Shown here in pieces: positions 50,026 through 59,063 of a stretch of DNA of 64,000 bases (within the stretch, counting starts at the first letter, position 1; the number at the start of each line of letters is the position of its first letter). The notes under the pieces were generated by a model. That model was not told where the DNA came from, made no database searches, and was given only the letters and a program-made list of their open reading frames with translations. The position numbers and the translations under genes were made by a program. This DNA comes from Cupriavidus pauculus (GTDB lineage Bacteria > Pseudomonadota > Gammaproteobacteria > Burkholderiales > Burkholderiaceae): contig NZ_CP044065.1 of assembly GCF_008693385.1 (NCBI RefSeq), positions 868,001 to 932,000 of the forward strand. Direction: 5' to 3'.

Positions 50026-51411
50026 ATGCCCCTGATTCTGCAAAACGCCGATGTGCTCGTCACGATGGACGCGGAACGCCGCGAGATTCCGCGCGGCGCG
50101 CTGGTGACCGATGGACCGTCGATCGTATGGGTCGGCCCCACGGACGCGCTGCCGCGCGAATGGCGCGAGCGTGCCGACGCGGGCGCTGCCGAGGTCATCG
50201 ACATGACGGGCCACGTGGTGATGCCGGGCCTCGTCAACACGCATCACCACATGTACCAGAGCCTGACGCGCGCGGTGCCCGCCGCGCAGGACGCGGAGCT
50301 GTTCTCGTGGCTGACGAACCTGTATATGATCTGGTCGCATCTGACGCCCGAGATGATCGCGGCCTCGACGCGGACGGCGATGGCCGAGCTGATGCTGTCC
50401 GGTTGCACGACGACCAGCGACCACCTGTATCTGTATCCGAACGGCGCGCGACTCGATGACGCGATTGGCGCGGCGCACGAAATGGGGATGCGCTTCCATG
50501 CGGCGCGCGGTTCGATGAGCGTCGGCCAAAGCCAGGGTGGGCTGCCGCCCGACGTCGTGGTGGAACAGGAGGCCGCGATCCTGCGCGACAGCCAGCGCCT
50601 GGTCGAGCAGTATCACGATGCCTCGCGGCACGCGATGCTGCGCGTGGTGCTGGCGCCGTGCTCGCCGTTCTCGGTATCGCGCGACCTGATGCGCGAGTCC
50701 GCCGTCATGGCGCGCCACTATGGCGTCTCCCTCCACACGCATCTGGCCGAGAACGACAACGACGTTGCGTACTCGCGCGAGCGCTTTGGCATGACACCGG
50801 CCGAATATGCCGAAGACCTCGGCTGGGTCGGCCACGACGTATGGCACGCGCACTGCGTGAAGCTCGACGCGCCTGGTATCGCGCTGTTTGCGCGCACGGG
50901 AACCGGCATCGCGCATTGTCCGTGCTCGAACATGCGGCTGGCTTCCGGCATCGCGCCGATTCGCGCGATGCGCGATGCGGGGGTGCCCGTGGGGCTCGGT
51001 GTCGATGGCAGTGCCTCGAACGACGGGGCGCATATGCTCGGCGAGGCGCGGCAGGCGATGCTGTTGCAGCGTGTCGGCCATGGGCCGGCGGCAATGAGCG
51101 CGCGCGAGGCGCTGGAGATCGCCACGCTGGGCGGTGCACGGGTGCTCGATCGCGACGATATCGGCGCGCTGGCGCCGGGCATGTCGGCCGATGTCGTGGC
51201 ATTCGACATGTCGGGCGTGGGCTATGCGGGCGCGGGGCACGATCCCGTGGCGGCGCTGGTGTTCTGCACGCCGGGCACGGTGGCGACGAGCGTCATCAAC
51301 GGCCGGGTCGTGGTGCGGGACGGCGTGTTGCGGACCGCGGACCTGCCTGTGGTGCTCGCCGATCATCGGCGGCTGGCGCGGACGCTGTTCGAGCGTGCGC
51401 AGGCGCATTGA
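50026..51411 (+). CDS. 8-oxoguanine deaminase-like amidohydrolase
   Basis: 461 residues, metal-dependent hydrolase of the cytosine-deaminase/AtzB/TrzN branch. Metal and catalytic motifs: NTHHHMYQSLTR near residue 67, HTHLAEN near 238, HAHCVKL near 275 and GVDGSASND near 325. The overall sequence feels closest to 8-oxoguanine deaminases annotated in Pseudomonas and Burkholderiales, but atrazine-type or guanine deaminase activity cannot be excluded. ATG 50026 is used because the domain begins there (MPLILQNADVLVTMDAERRE). It probably salvages or detoxifies purines; the LysR gene just upstream may regulate it. Confidence 0.82.
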   Translation: MPLILQNADVLVTMDAERREIPRGALVTDGPSIVWVGPTDALPREWRERADAGAAEVIDMTGHVVMPGLVNTHHHMYQSLTRAVPAAQDAELFSWLTNLYMIWSHLTPEMIAASTRTAMAELMLSGCTTTSDHLYLYPNGARLDDAIGAAHEMGMRFHAARGSMSVGQSQGGLPPDVVVEQEAAILRDSQRLVEQYHDASRHAMLRVVLAPCSPFSVSRDLMRESAVMARHYGVSLHTHLAENDNDVAYSRERFGMTPAEYAEDLGWVGHDVWHAHCVKLDAPGIALFARTGTGIAHCPCSNMRLASGIAPIRAMRDAGVPVGLGVDGSASNDGAHMLGEARQAMLLQRVGHGPAAMSAREALEIATLGGARVLDRDDIGALAPGMSADVVAFDMSGVGYAGAGHDPVAALVFCTPGTVATSVINGRVVVRDGVLRTADLPVVLADHRRLARTLFERAQAH

Positions 51412-51434
51412 CGATTGATGTGCGGCAGGAATGC

Positions 51435-51469
51435 AAAAAGCCGGGACCTTTTCAGGTTCCGGCTTTTTT
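51435..51469 (-). terminator. Terminator of the second tRNA-Lys gene (bidirectional)
   Basis: AAAAAGCCGG-GACCT and AGGTT-CCGGCTTTTT pair around a TTTC loop. It is similar to, but not identical with, the terminator of the first copy: the distal arm is the same, the proximal arm and loop differ with compensating changes. On the plus strand it would terminate the amidohydrolase gene. Confidence 0.78.
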
Positions 51470-51561
51470 AAATTCGCTGGTGGGGCGTGAGTGACTCGAA
51501 CACTCGACCTACGGATTAAGAGTCCGCTGCTCTACCAACTGAGCTAACGCCCCAACGAAGA
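51457..51561. repeat. 105-bp direct repeat, copy 2 (terminator half + tRNA-Lys)
   Basis: Identical to 48826-48930, same orientation, 2.63 kb apart. Recombination between the two would delete the lysR-amidohydrolase pair and leave one tRNA gene. Confidence 0.9.
51478..51553 (-). tRNA. tRNA-Lys (anticodon CUU), copy 2
   Basis: Identical over all 76 nt to the gene at 48847-48922, including the encoded CCA and the CTCTTAA anticodon loop. Same orientation. Confidence 0.95.
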
Positions 51562-51776
51562 ACGAGATTTTATCATCAATTTTGCGCTTGTCAAATCCCG
51601 GGCAGAAAATACACGCGCATCCATGACAACGACACATAGGTATGCAAAGACGACCTGTGATGGCACGTATCGCACGCCCGAACGTCATGCAATCTCGGCG
51701 CGAGTTGGGGGTCTTCGCACACGACTTGGGGCGAGCCATGTTAGGATGCTTCTCCACTTGCATATGGAGGGCTGTG

Positions 51777-52043
51777 ATGATGGAAATCAAATTCCAGGAG
51801 CAAGAGCGCTACGACATCAATAACGAGGGACTGCTGTTCCATGCGCTCGTCGATGGCGAGCAAGTGACGTGCGTGGTGACGCGCGAAGCGCTGTGGGAAG
51901 GCTTCAGTGCCGACCAGGTGCTGTCACTGGAAGAAGCATTCCGCGCAGGTCGCGAGACCATCGAACGCGCGGCGGTAGTACTGATCGAGCAGGGCGTGCC
52001 CCAGCCGATCGTCGTGAAACGCGCACACGTGGCGCCGGTGTAA
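51777..52043 (+). CDS. DUF1488 domain-containing protein
   Basis: 88 residues. The sequence MEIKFQEQERYDINNEGLLF, VTCVVTREALWE and a helical C-terminal half fit the DUF1488 family, small cytoplasmic proteins of unknown role. Two overlapping ATGs (51777 and 51780) follow GGAGG at the right distance, so the longer open frame from 51642 is not used. The 223-bp gap between the tRNA and this gene shows no other clear element. Confidence 0.8.
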   Translation: MMEIKFQEQERYDINNEGLLFHALVDGEQVTCVVTREALWEGFSADQVLSLEEAFRAGRETIERAAVVLIEQGVPQPIVVKRAHVAPV

Positions 52044-52164
52044 GACGCGCAGTCTTGCGCCGCTGGTGGCGCCGGGTCGTCGTAGCGATTCGGCAGGCAC
52101 CGACGACGCGACCCTCCTGCGCCGGCATCGGCCCCGGTTCTCTATCGGGCCAGCCGGCGTACCT

Positions 52165-54000
52165 TCATAGAGGTTTATCCCCCCTGATGTTTTCATCTTC
52201 CGACGCACGGTAATCCGGGCCGCCGGGACGGCTTGCGCATTCCTCGAAGATGCGTACGTGGCATTGCGCACAGATCTCGGGTGAAAGCCGGGCAATGATC
52301 GTGTGCAGCGCCTGCCGCTTGGTCGGGAACACGTGGTCGGGTCCGAGCTTGTCGGCAAAGCCGGTCTGCGCCCACGTCTCCAGCACCTGCGTGCGTGGCC
52401 GGTGGAAGTAGAGATCGCCGCCCGCCGCCCGCCGCTCCGCGAGTTCCGATTCCCACATCTCCGCGCCGGCCAGATCGATAAAGTTCATGCTCTTGGTCAT
52501 CGCGAGCAGATGCGTCTGACTGGCATCGACCGTGCGCAGCCAGTGCAGGCGGTCGGTCACGTATTGCACGGCGCCGAAGAAGATCGCACCCTCCATGCGC
52601 AGCAGCTTGAGCTGCGGGCATTCGGGTTGCGGGCGATGGAGCTCGTCGAGGGGCGTGAAGCGGCGGCCCGGATCGTCGGCATCGGGCACGAGGCTGCGCA
52701 CCGCGGGGCGCGACGTGCGGTAGAGATAGGCCACGAGCGACAGGATCGTGCCGAGCAGCACGGCCATTTCGAGCCGGATGACGAGCGTGGCGGCGAACGT
52801 GCCGATGGCGATCGCGAACTCGATGCGGGACAGCCGCGCGATACGTCGCAGGCGCGCGATATCGAGCAGCCCCCAGGCCACGAGCAGCAGCATCGCGGCG
52901 ATGGCCGCGTGCGGAATCTGCGCGAGCAGCGGGGCGCTGACGAGCACGAGCACCACGAGCAGCAGCGCCGAGAACACGCTCGCCATCGGCGTCTGCGCGC
53001 CGGCTTCGAAGTTCGGCATCGAGCGGTTCAGCGAGCCGCACGAGATATAGCTCGAGAACAGGCCGCCCGCGATATTCGACAGCCCCTGGCCGATGAATTC
53101 GCGGTTGGCGTCGATATGCTGGCCCGAGCGCAGCGCCACCGCCTTGGCGATGGAGATCGACTGGCCCAGCGCGACGATCGTCAGCGCGGACGCGATGCCG
53201 AGCAGGTCCGGCAGCGTGCGCCAGTTGAGATCCGGCAACTGGAACGGTGGGAAGGCCGATGGGATCGGGCCGATCACGTTCACATGGCGCGGATCGCCCC
53301 AGCCGCTCGCATTGAGCGACAGCGCGGCCGCGTAACCCGCGAGCAGGCCGATCAGCATGAACGGCAGGCGGCGCGACACGCGGCGCACCGCGAGCGTGAC
53401 GCCCAGCGTGATGGCGCCGACCGCCACCGCGTTCCAGTTGATGGTGTCGAGGTTCTCGAACAGGAAGCGGACGACCCCGAACGCGCTCGTGCCGGTGGGC
53501 ACGGCGAGTCCGAACAGGTCCTTGAGCGCATAGAGCGCGATCAGCGTGGCGGCGCCGCACGTGAAGCCCAGCAGCACCGACGGCGAGATAAAGTTGGCGA
53601 GCGAGCCGAGGCGCAGCACGCCCACCGCGAGTTGCAGCAGACCGACGAGGATCGTGACCGCGAGCGCGAGCGCGATATATGCGGGGCTGCCCGCGAAGGC
53701 GACGGGACTCAGCATCGCGAACAGGGCGAGCGAGTTCGCGTTGGTCGGCCCCGACATCACGTGCCAGCTGGAGCCGAACAGCGCGGCGACGATGCAGGGC
53801 ACCACCGCCGTGTAGATGCCGTACTGCGGCGGCAGGCCGGCCAGCGTCGCGAACGCGACCCCCTGCGGCAGCACGAGCACCGCGCCGAGCAGGCCGGCGA
53901 TGAGGTCCGCGCGCAGCGTCAGCGGCGTGATGCGTCGCGCCCATGGAAACAGGCGGGGGACCACGCCCCGCAGACCGCGATCGCCAGCCGCGGGCATCAT
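52165..54000 (-). CDS. SulP-family anion permease with STAS domain
   Basis: 611 residues. About 12-14 membrane segments; LRADLIAGLLGAVLVLPQGV and LAGLPPQYGIYTAVVP are the SulP opening signature; ISCGSLNRSMPNFEAGAQTP is a second. The C-terminal cytoplasmic STAS domain (about 460-570; LLRMEGAIFFGAVQYV, MTKSMNFIDLAGAEMW) follows, then a tail with CAQCH. Members carry sulfate, bicarbonate or other anions; the substrate here is unknown. The ATG at 54000 overlaps the stop of xth (ATGA), so the two are coupled; the frame's upstream part (to 54735) is antisense-like noise across xth. Confidence 0.88.
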   Translation of the reverse strand: MMPAAGDRGLRGVVPRLFPWARRITPLTLRADLIAGLLGAVLVLPQGVAFATLAGLPPQYGIYTAVVPCIVAALFGSSWHVMSGPTNANSLALFAMLSPVAFAGSPAYIALALAVTILVGLLQLAVGVLRLGSLANFISPSVLLGFTCGAATLIALYALKDLFGLAVPTGTSAFGVVRFLFENLDTINWNAVAVGAITLGVTLAVRRVSRRLPFMLIGLLAGYAAALSLNASGWGDPRHVNVIGPIPSAFPPFQLPDLNWRTLPDLLGIASALTIVALGQSISIAKAVALRSGQHIDANREFIGQGLSNIAGGLFSSYISCGSLNRSMPNFEAGAQTPMASVFSALLLVVLVLVSAPLLAQIPHAAIAAMLLLVAWGLLDIARLRRIARLSRIEFAIAIGTFAATLVIRLEMAVLLGTILSLVAYLYRTSRPAVRSLVPDADDPGRRFTPLDELHRPQPECPQLKLLRMEGAIFFGAVQYVTDRLHWLRTVDASQTHLLAMTKSMNFIDLAGAEMWESELAERRAAGGDLYFHRPRTQVLETWAQTGFADKLGPDHVFPTKRQALHTIIARLSPEICAQCHVRIFEECASRPGGPDYRASEDENIRGDKPL

Positions 54001-54794
54001 GCGAGGTCGAGCGTCGCCACTACCGGCGTATGGTCGGAGGGCTGCTCCCAGCGGCGTGGCTCCTTGTCGATGGCGCACGCGGTGCAACGGCCGGCGAGTT
54101 CGGGCGACAGCAGGATATGGTCGATGCGCAGGCCCGCGTTGCGGCGGAAGCCCATCATGCGGTAATCCCACCACGAGAACATCTTCTCGGGCTGCTCGAA
54201 CATGCGGAACGCATCGACGAGGCCGAGCGCGACCAGCGCCCTGAACGCATCGCGCTCCGGTGGCGAGACGAGGTTCTGGCCTTCCCACTTGGCGGGGTCG
54301 TGCACGTCGCGGTCCTCGGGGGCGATATTGAAGTCGCCGAGCAGCGCGAGCTTCGGGTAGCGCGCCATCTCCGACTGGATCCACGGCGTGAGCGCGCGCA
54401 GCCAGTCGAGCTTGTAGACGAACTTGTCCGAGTCCAGCGCCTGGCCGTTCGGGAAATAGGCGCTGATCAGCCGCACGTCGCCGTAGGTCGCGGCGACCAC
54501 GCGCTGCTGCGTGTCCTCGAAGCCGGGGATATTGCGCACGACATCGACGGGACCGGGCATGCTGCCGTCGCGCGCGACGATGGCCACGCCGTTGTAGGTC
54601 TTCTGGCCCGTGTACACGCTGTGGAAGCCGGCATTCTCGAGTTCGGCCAGCGGGTACTTGTCGTCGGGGAGTTTCAATTCCTGCAGGCAGAGCGCGTCGA
54701 TCGGCGTACCGGCCGCGTCCTGCGCGGCGAGCCACTGTAATACCTGGGGCAGACGGACCTTGAGGGAATTGACGTTCCAGCTGGCGATTCGCAT
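53997..54794 (-). CDS. xth: Exodeoxyribonuclease III
   Basis: 265 residues, the endonuclease/exonuclease/phosphatase fold. MRIASWNVNSLKVRL, LCLQELKLPDD (metal Glu), YNGVAIVAR, GDFNIAPEDRDVHDP and RIDHIL...SDHTPV catalytic residues are all present. AP-endonuclease and 3'-5' exonuclease of base excision repair. Its stop overlaps the SulP start by 4 nt. Confidence 0.95.
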   Translation of the reverse strand: MRIASWNVNSLKVRLPQVLQWLAAQDAAGTPIDALCLQELKLPDDKYPLAELENAGFHSVYTGQKTYNGVAIVARDGSMPGPVDVVRNIPGFEDTQQRVVAATYGDVRLISAYFPNGQALDSDKFVYKLDWLRALTPWIQSEMARYPKLALLGDFNIAPEDRDVHDPAKWEGQNLVSPPERDAFRALVALGLVDAFRMFEQPEKMFSWWDYRMMGFRRNAGLRIDHILLSPELAGRCTACAIDKEPRRWEQPSDHTPVVATLDLA

Positions 54795-54830
54795 GGGTGG
54801 GGGGAGTGCGGATGGAATGCCGCGATTGTA

Positions 54831-55289
54831 CTATTCGTGCCCGCCCGAGTCGTTCCCACCCGCACCGTCGCTACCCGCGAGATCGAGGCCGCCCTGTCCG
54901 ACGAGATCGTAGCCGTCGAGGATGGCGTAGGCGATTTCCGGATGCCGTTCCATGCTGCGGCGGATGGCGGCTGGAATGTTCTGCTTGGTCTTGCGGCAGA
55001 GGCCCGGCTGGTCGGCGAGCTGGATATGGATGCCGCGCGTGGTACGGACCTCGCGCGCGCTCGGCGTGATCGTCACGACGATGCCGAGCTGGGCGTGCAT
55101 GCGTTCTTCCATCTTGCGCAGGTCGGCCAGGCTCGAAAGATTCTCGAGCCTGTCGACGAGGCGCTTCTCTTCCTCGCGCGTGAGTCGCAGGATGCGGAGG
55201 TCCGCGTTCGGATCCGCGAGGAGCGCTTCCCGGTCGCACACGCACGCGCCCGGGGGACACTCGGTGCGGATCGGGAAGGGCAGGTTCAT
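54831..55289 (-). CDS. Conserved hypothetical protein with N-terminal CPPGACVC motif
   Basis: 152 residues, cytoplasmic. CPPGACVCDREALL (about 11-24) has three cysteines that may bind metal. The middle is helical and charged (LTREEEKRLVDRLENL, SLADLRKMEERM), and the end is Gly/Asp/Ser-rich. I recognise no family with a known role. It lies 18 nt downstream of prlC on the same strand and probably shares its transcript; xth follows 36 nt later. Confidence 0.7.
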   Translation of the reverse strand: MNLPFPIRTECPPGACVCDREALLADPNADLRILRLTREEEKRLVDRLENLSSLADLRKMEERMHAQLGIVVTITPSAREVRTTRGIHIQLADQPGLCRKTKQNIPAAIRRSMERHPEIAYAILDGYDLVGQGGLDLAGSDGAGGNDSGGHE

Positions 55290-55307
55290 GCGCGGAGCAT
55301 GGGGCGG

Positions 55308-57410
55308 TTACGCGGAGACGCCCTCGGCCATGCCACCGTGACGCAGCAGCGCGTCGATCTGCGGCGCGCGGCCCCGGAACGCGACGAACGATTCCATCGC
55401 CGGGCGGCTGCCGCCCACGGACAGGATCTCGCGGTGGTAGCGCCGGCCCGTTTCGCCGTCGAGCACGCTGCCGGACAGCTGCGCCGCTTCCTCGAACGCC
55501 GCATAGACGTCCGCGGACAGCACTTCCGCCCACTTGTAGCTGTAATAGCCCGCCGCGTAGCCGCCCGCGAAGATATGGCTGAACGTGTTCGGCCAGCGCG
55601 ACAGCGGATGCTGCGGCACCACGTGCACGCGGTTGTTGATCTCGCGCGACAGCTCCAGCACCGTCTTGCCGCCCTGCGGGTCGAAGTCGGTGTGCAGATG
55701 CATGTCGAACGACGAGTACACGATCTGGCGCAGCGTCATCATGCCGTTCTGGAAGTTCTTGGCCGCGAGCATGCGATCGAACAGCGCGCGCGGCAGCGGC
55801 TCGCCCGTCTCGACATGCTGGGTCATGCCGGACAGTACTTCGTACTCCCAGCAGAAGTTTTCCATGAACTGCGACGGCAGTTCCACGGCATCCCATTCCA
55901 CGCCGTTGATGCCCGACACGCCGAGGTCGCCCACCTGCGTCAGCATGTGGTGCAGGCCGTGCCCGAACTCGTGGAACAGCGTGATGACTTCATCGTGCGT
56001 GAACAGCGCGGGCTTGTCGCCGACCGGCGCGGAGAAATTGCAGGTCAGGTAGGCCACGGGCGTCTGCACGGTGCCGTTGTCGCGCTCCTTGCGGCCGCGC
56101 GCGTCGTCCATCCACGCGCCGCCACGCTTGCCTTCGCGCGCGTACAGGTCGACGTAGAACTGCGCGAGCAGCGCGCCCTGCGGATTGACCACGCGGAAGA
56201 AACGCACGTCCTTGTGCCAGGTTTGCGCCTGATCGGGTTCGATCCGGACCGTGAACAGTTTCTCGATCACGCCGAACAGGCCCTCGAGCACCTTCTGCTC
56301 CGGGAAGTACTGCTTGACCTCGTGCTCCGAGAACGCATAACGCTGCTGGCGCAGCTTTTCGGAGGCATAGGCCACGTCCCACGGCTCGATCGTGTTCAGG
56401 CCGAGCTCGCTGGCCGCGAACGCGCGCAGTTCCGCCCAGTCCTTCTCGGCGTACGGGCGGGCCTTGACGCCGAGTTCGTCGAGGAAGCGCAGCACGTCGG
56501 CCGGCGATTCGGCCATCTTCGGCACGAGGGAGACCTCGCCATAGTTGGCGTAGCCGAGCATCTGCGCTTCTTCGCGGCGCAGCGCAAGCTGGTCGCGCAT
56601 GTTCGCGGTGTTGTCCCACTCGTCCTTGCCGCTGCCGTACTTCGCGCCCAGCTCGGACGCGCGCGTGACGCTGGCTTCGTACATGGTCTGGCGCAGCGCG
56701 CGGTCGTCCGCGTACTGGAGCACGGGGAAGTACGAGGGGAAATGCAGCGTGAACTTCCAGCCGGGTTTGCCGTCCTTCTGCGCGGCCATGGCCGCGGCTT
56801 CCTTCGCGTCCTCGGGAATGCCGGCCAGGCGCGATTCGTCCTCGACGAACAGGCCGTAGGCATTGGTCGCGTCCAGCACGTGGTCCGAAAAGGCCTTGGA
56901 CAACTGGGCCTGTTCTTCCTGGATCTGCGCGAAGCGGGGCTTGCGGTCCTCCGCCAGCTCGGCGCCGCCCAGGCGGAAGCCGCGCAGCTCGTTCTCGAGC
57001 AACTGCTTGCGCGCGGGGCTCAGGCCCGCGAATTCGGGGCCGGCGGCCACGGCCTTGTACTTGTCGTACAGCGCGAGGCTCTGGCCCAGCGACGACCAGA
57101 ACTCGGTCATGCGCGGCAGGTTGTCGGCATGCGCCTTGCGCAGTTCCGGGGTGTCCGCGACGGCGCTCAGGTGTCCGACGACGCCCCAGGCGCGGCCGAG
57201 GGGTTCGGTCGCGGCTTCCAGCGCCTCCACGGCATCGCGCCATGTGGCGGGCGTGGCGGGGTCTTCGGCGCGATCCACGGCGGCCTGGGCCTGCGCGAGC
57301 AGCACGTCCAGCGCGGGTCCGATGTGCTCGGGGCGGATCTCGGCGAACCGCGGCAGGTCGGTGAAGTCGGCCAGGGGATTGTCTTGCAGGGAGGTGACGT
57401 CTTTTTCCAT
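55308..57410 (-). CDS. prlC: M3-family oligopeptidase A
   Basis: 700 residues. Zinc motif HEFGHGLHHML (HExxH-type) with the downstream Glu region; NPLADFTDLPRFAEIRPEHI at the N-terminus and NFCWEYEVLSGM are typical of oligopeptidase A. It degrades cytoplasmic peptides and released signal peptides. ATG 57410 gives the usual MEKD start; an in-frame GTG at 57422 is possible. folD lies 141 bp upstream on the same strand. Confidence 0.94.
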   Translation of the reverse strand: MEKDVTSLQDNPLADFTDLPRFAEIRPEHIGPALDVLLAQAQAAVDRAEDPATPATWRDAVEALEAATEPLGRAWGVVGHLSAVADTPELRKAHADNLPRMTEFWSSLGQSLALYDKYKAVAAGPEFAGLSPARKQLLENELRGFRLGGAELAEDRKPRFAQIQEEQAQLSKAFSDHVLDATNAYGLFVEDESRLAGIPEDAKEAAAMAAQKDGKPGWKFTLHFPSYFPVLQYADDRALRQTMYEASVTRASELGAKYGSGKDEWDNTANMRDQLALRREEAQMLGYANYGEVSLVPKMAESPADVLRFLDELGVKARPYAEKDWAELRAFAASELGLNTIEPWDVAYASEKLRQQRYAFSEHEVKQYFPEQKVLEGLFGVIEKLFTVRIEPDQAQTWHKDVRFFRVVNPQGALLAQFYVDLYAREGKRGGAWMDDARGRKERDNGTVQTPVAYLTCNFSAPVGDKPALFTHDEVITLFHEFGHGLHHMLTQVGDLGVSGINGVEWDAVELPSQFMENFCWEYEVLSGMTQHVETGEPLPRALFDRMLAAKNFQNGMMTLRQIVYSSFDMHLHTDFDPQGGKTVLELSREINNRVHVVPQHPLSRWPNTFSHIFAGGYAAGYYSYKWAEVLSADVYAAFEEAAQLSGSVLDGETGRRYHREILSVGGSRPAMESFVAFRGRAPQIDALLRHGGMAEGVSA

Positions 57411-57551
57411 GGCGGTTCTCACGAATATTCGGTGACGGCGTTGCTTCGGTGAAGGCCGCCTCGGGCGGCGGCACCTATGTGCAAGATGAGGCCTTCGCGG
57501 CGAAATTTCCAGTATGCGTTTTCAATCGGGCCGTTAGCCGGCCCGGGGGCG

Positions 57552-58415
<864 letters not shown>

Positions 58416-58777
58416 GGATGTGCTGGGCTGCTGAGGGTGAGTCGGGGCGTCGAGCGTCAAGGCGTCTTGGGGGCGACGCGCGGCGCAATGGCCGAATTAT
58501 AAGGGTTCGCCCGCCCGTCCGTGGCCGTGGCGGGGTCCGGCGCCCGCGGCCCCACGGTCTTTCGAAAATAAACCGGAATGGCGGAGTGTGATTCTTTTAA
58601 AAATATTCTCGTCGGGCGCCTGCAAATTTCTGTGAAGAATCGCGGTGGGATCGGGGTTGAACCCGAGAATGACTTCAACGCGCCGGCAGGATTGGCGCGT
58701 CGATCGGACGGAATGGCGGTTCGCATTCCTTCCATGGTTGTTAACGAAGACCACTCTGAAACTAGTGAGGATTAGTG
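58416..58777 (+). promoter_or_regulatory. 362-bp intergenic region in front of the peptide gene
   Basis: Between folD (minus) and the peptide gene (plus). It holds a sharp AT-rich patch (about 58591-58609) unlike its surroundings and an inverted repeat TCGGG-GTTGAA-CCCGA (58651-58666). A divergent folD promoter and the peptide promoter should both be here, but I see no clean -35/-10 pair. The ribosome binding site GTGAGGA lies at 58765-58771. Confidence 0.4.
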
Positions 58778-58960
58778 ATGCATAACGTCAGTCAGATTCG
58801 CAAGATGAGCCGCGAACAGGCGCACGGCGTGGTGGGCGGCTACGAAGGTGCCTCGGCACCGGCCGCCAACACGCGTGCCAACTCCACCTCCCGCGCTGGC
58901 GCCAACGTGCGCAACACCACGGTCGTGAACGTCTACGTTCGCCGTGGCAAGTGGGGTTGA
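58778..58960 (+). CDS. Putative secreted peptide precursor with double-glycine leader
   Basis: 60 residues. The first 21 (ending KMSREQAHGVVGG) look like a double-Gly leader: Met at -12, Ser at -11, Ala at -7, Val at -4, Gly-Gly at -2/-1. The predicted mature part of 39 residues starts YEGASAP, is rich in Asn, Ala, Arg, Ser and Thr, carries about six Arg/Lys against one Glu, has a beta-like stretch NTTVVNVYV and ends RRGKWG; its only lysine is Lys58. ATG 58778 has GTGAGGA 6-7 nt upstream; an in-frame GTG lies 3 nt earlier. The C39-peptidase ABC exporter two genes on is the natural processing partner. Mature activity (bacteriocin, signal or other) is unknown. Confidence 0.72.
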   Translation: MHNVSQIRKMSREQAHGVVGGYEGASAPAANTRANSTSRAGANVRNTTVVNVYVRRGKWG

Positions 58961-59063
58961 TACGCTTGCGCGCGTCCTGACGCCGGACGGGACGTGGCGG
59001 GGAGGGACATGCTAGCGCCTCTCCGCGACACCCGTCCGACAGGGCCGATCCCTCGCGCATGGC

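Noticed and set aside
53997..54735. N-terminal extension of the SulP protein (245 more codons)
   Set aside because: Overlaps xth on the same strand in another frame and lacks hydrophobic or domain features; ATG 54000 in an ATGA overlap is the sensible start.
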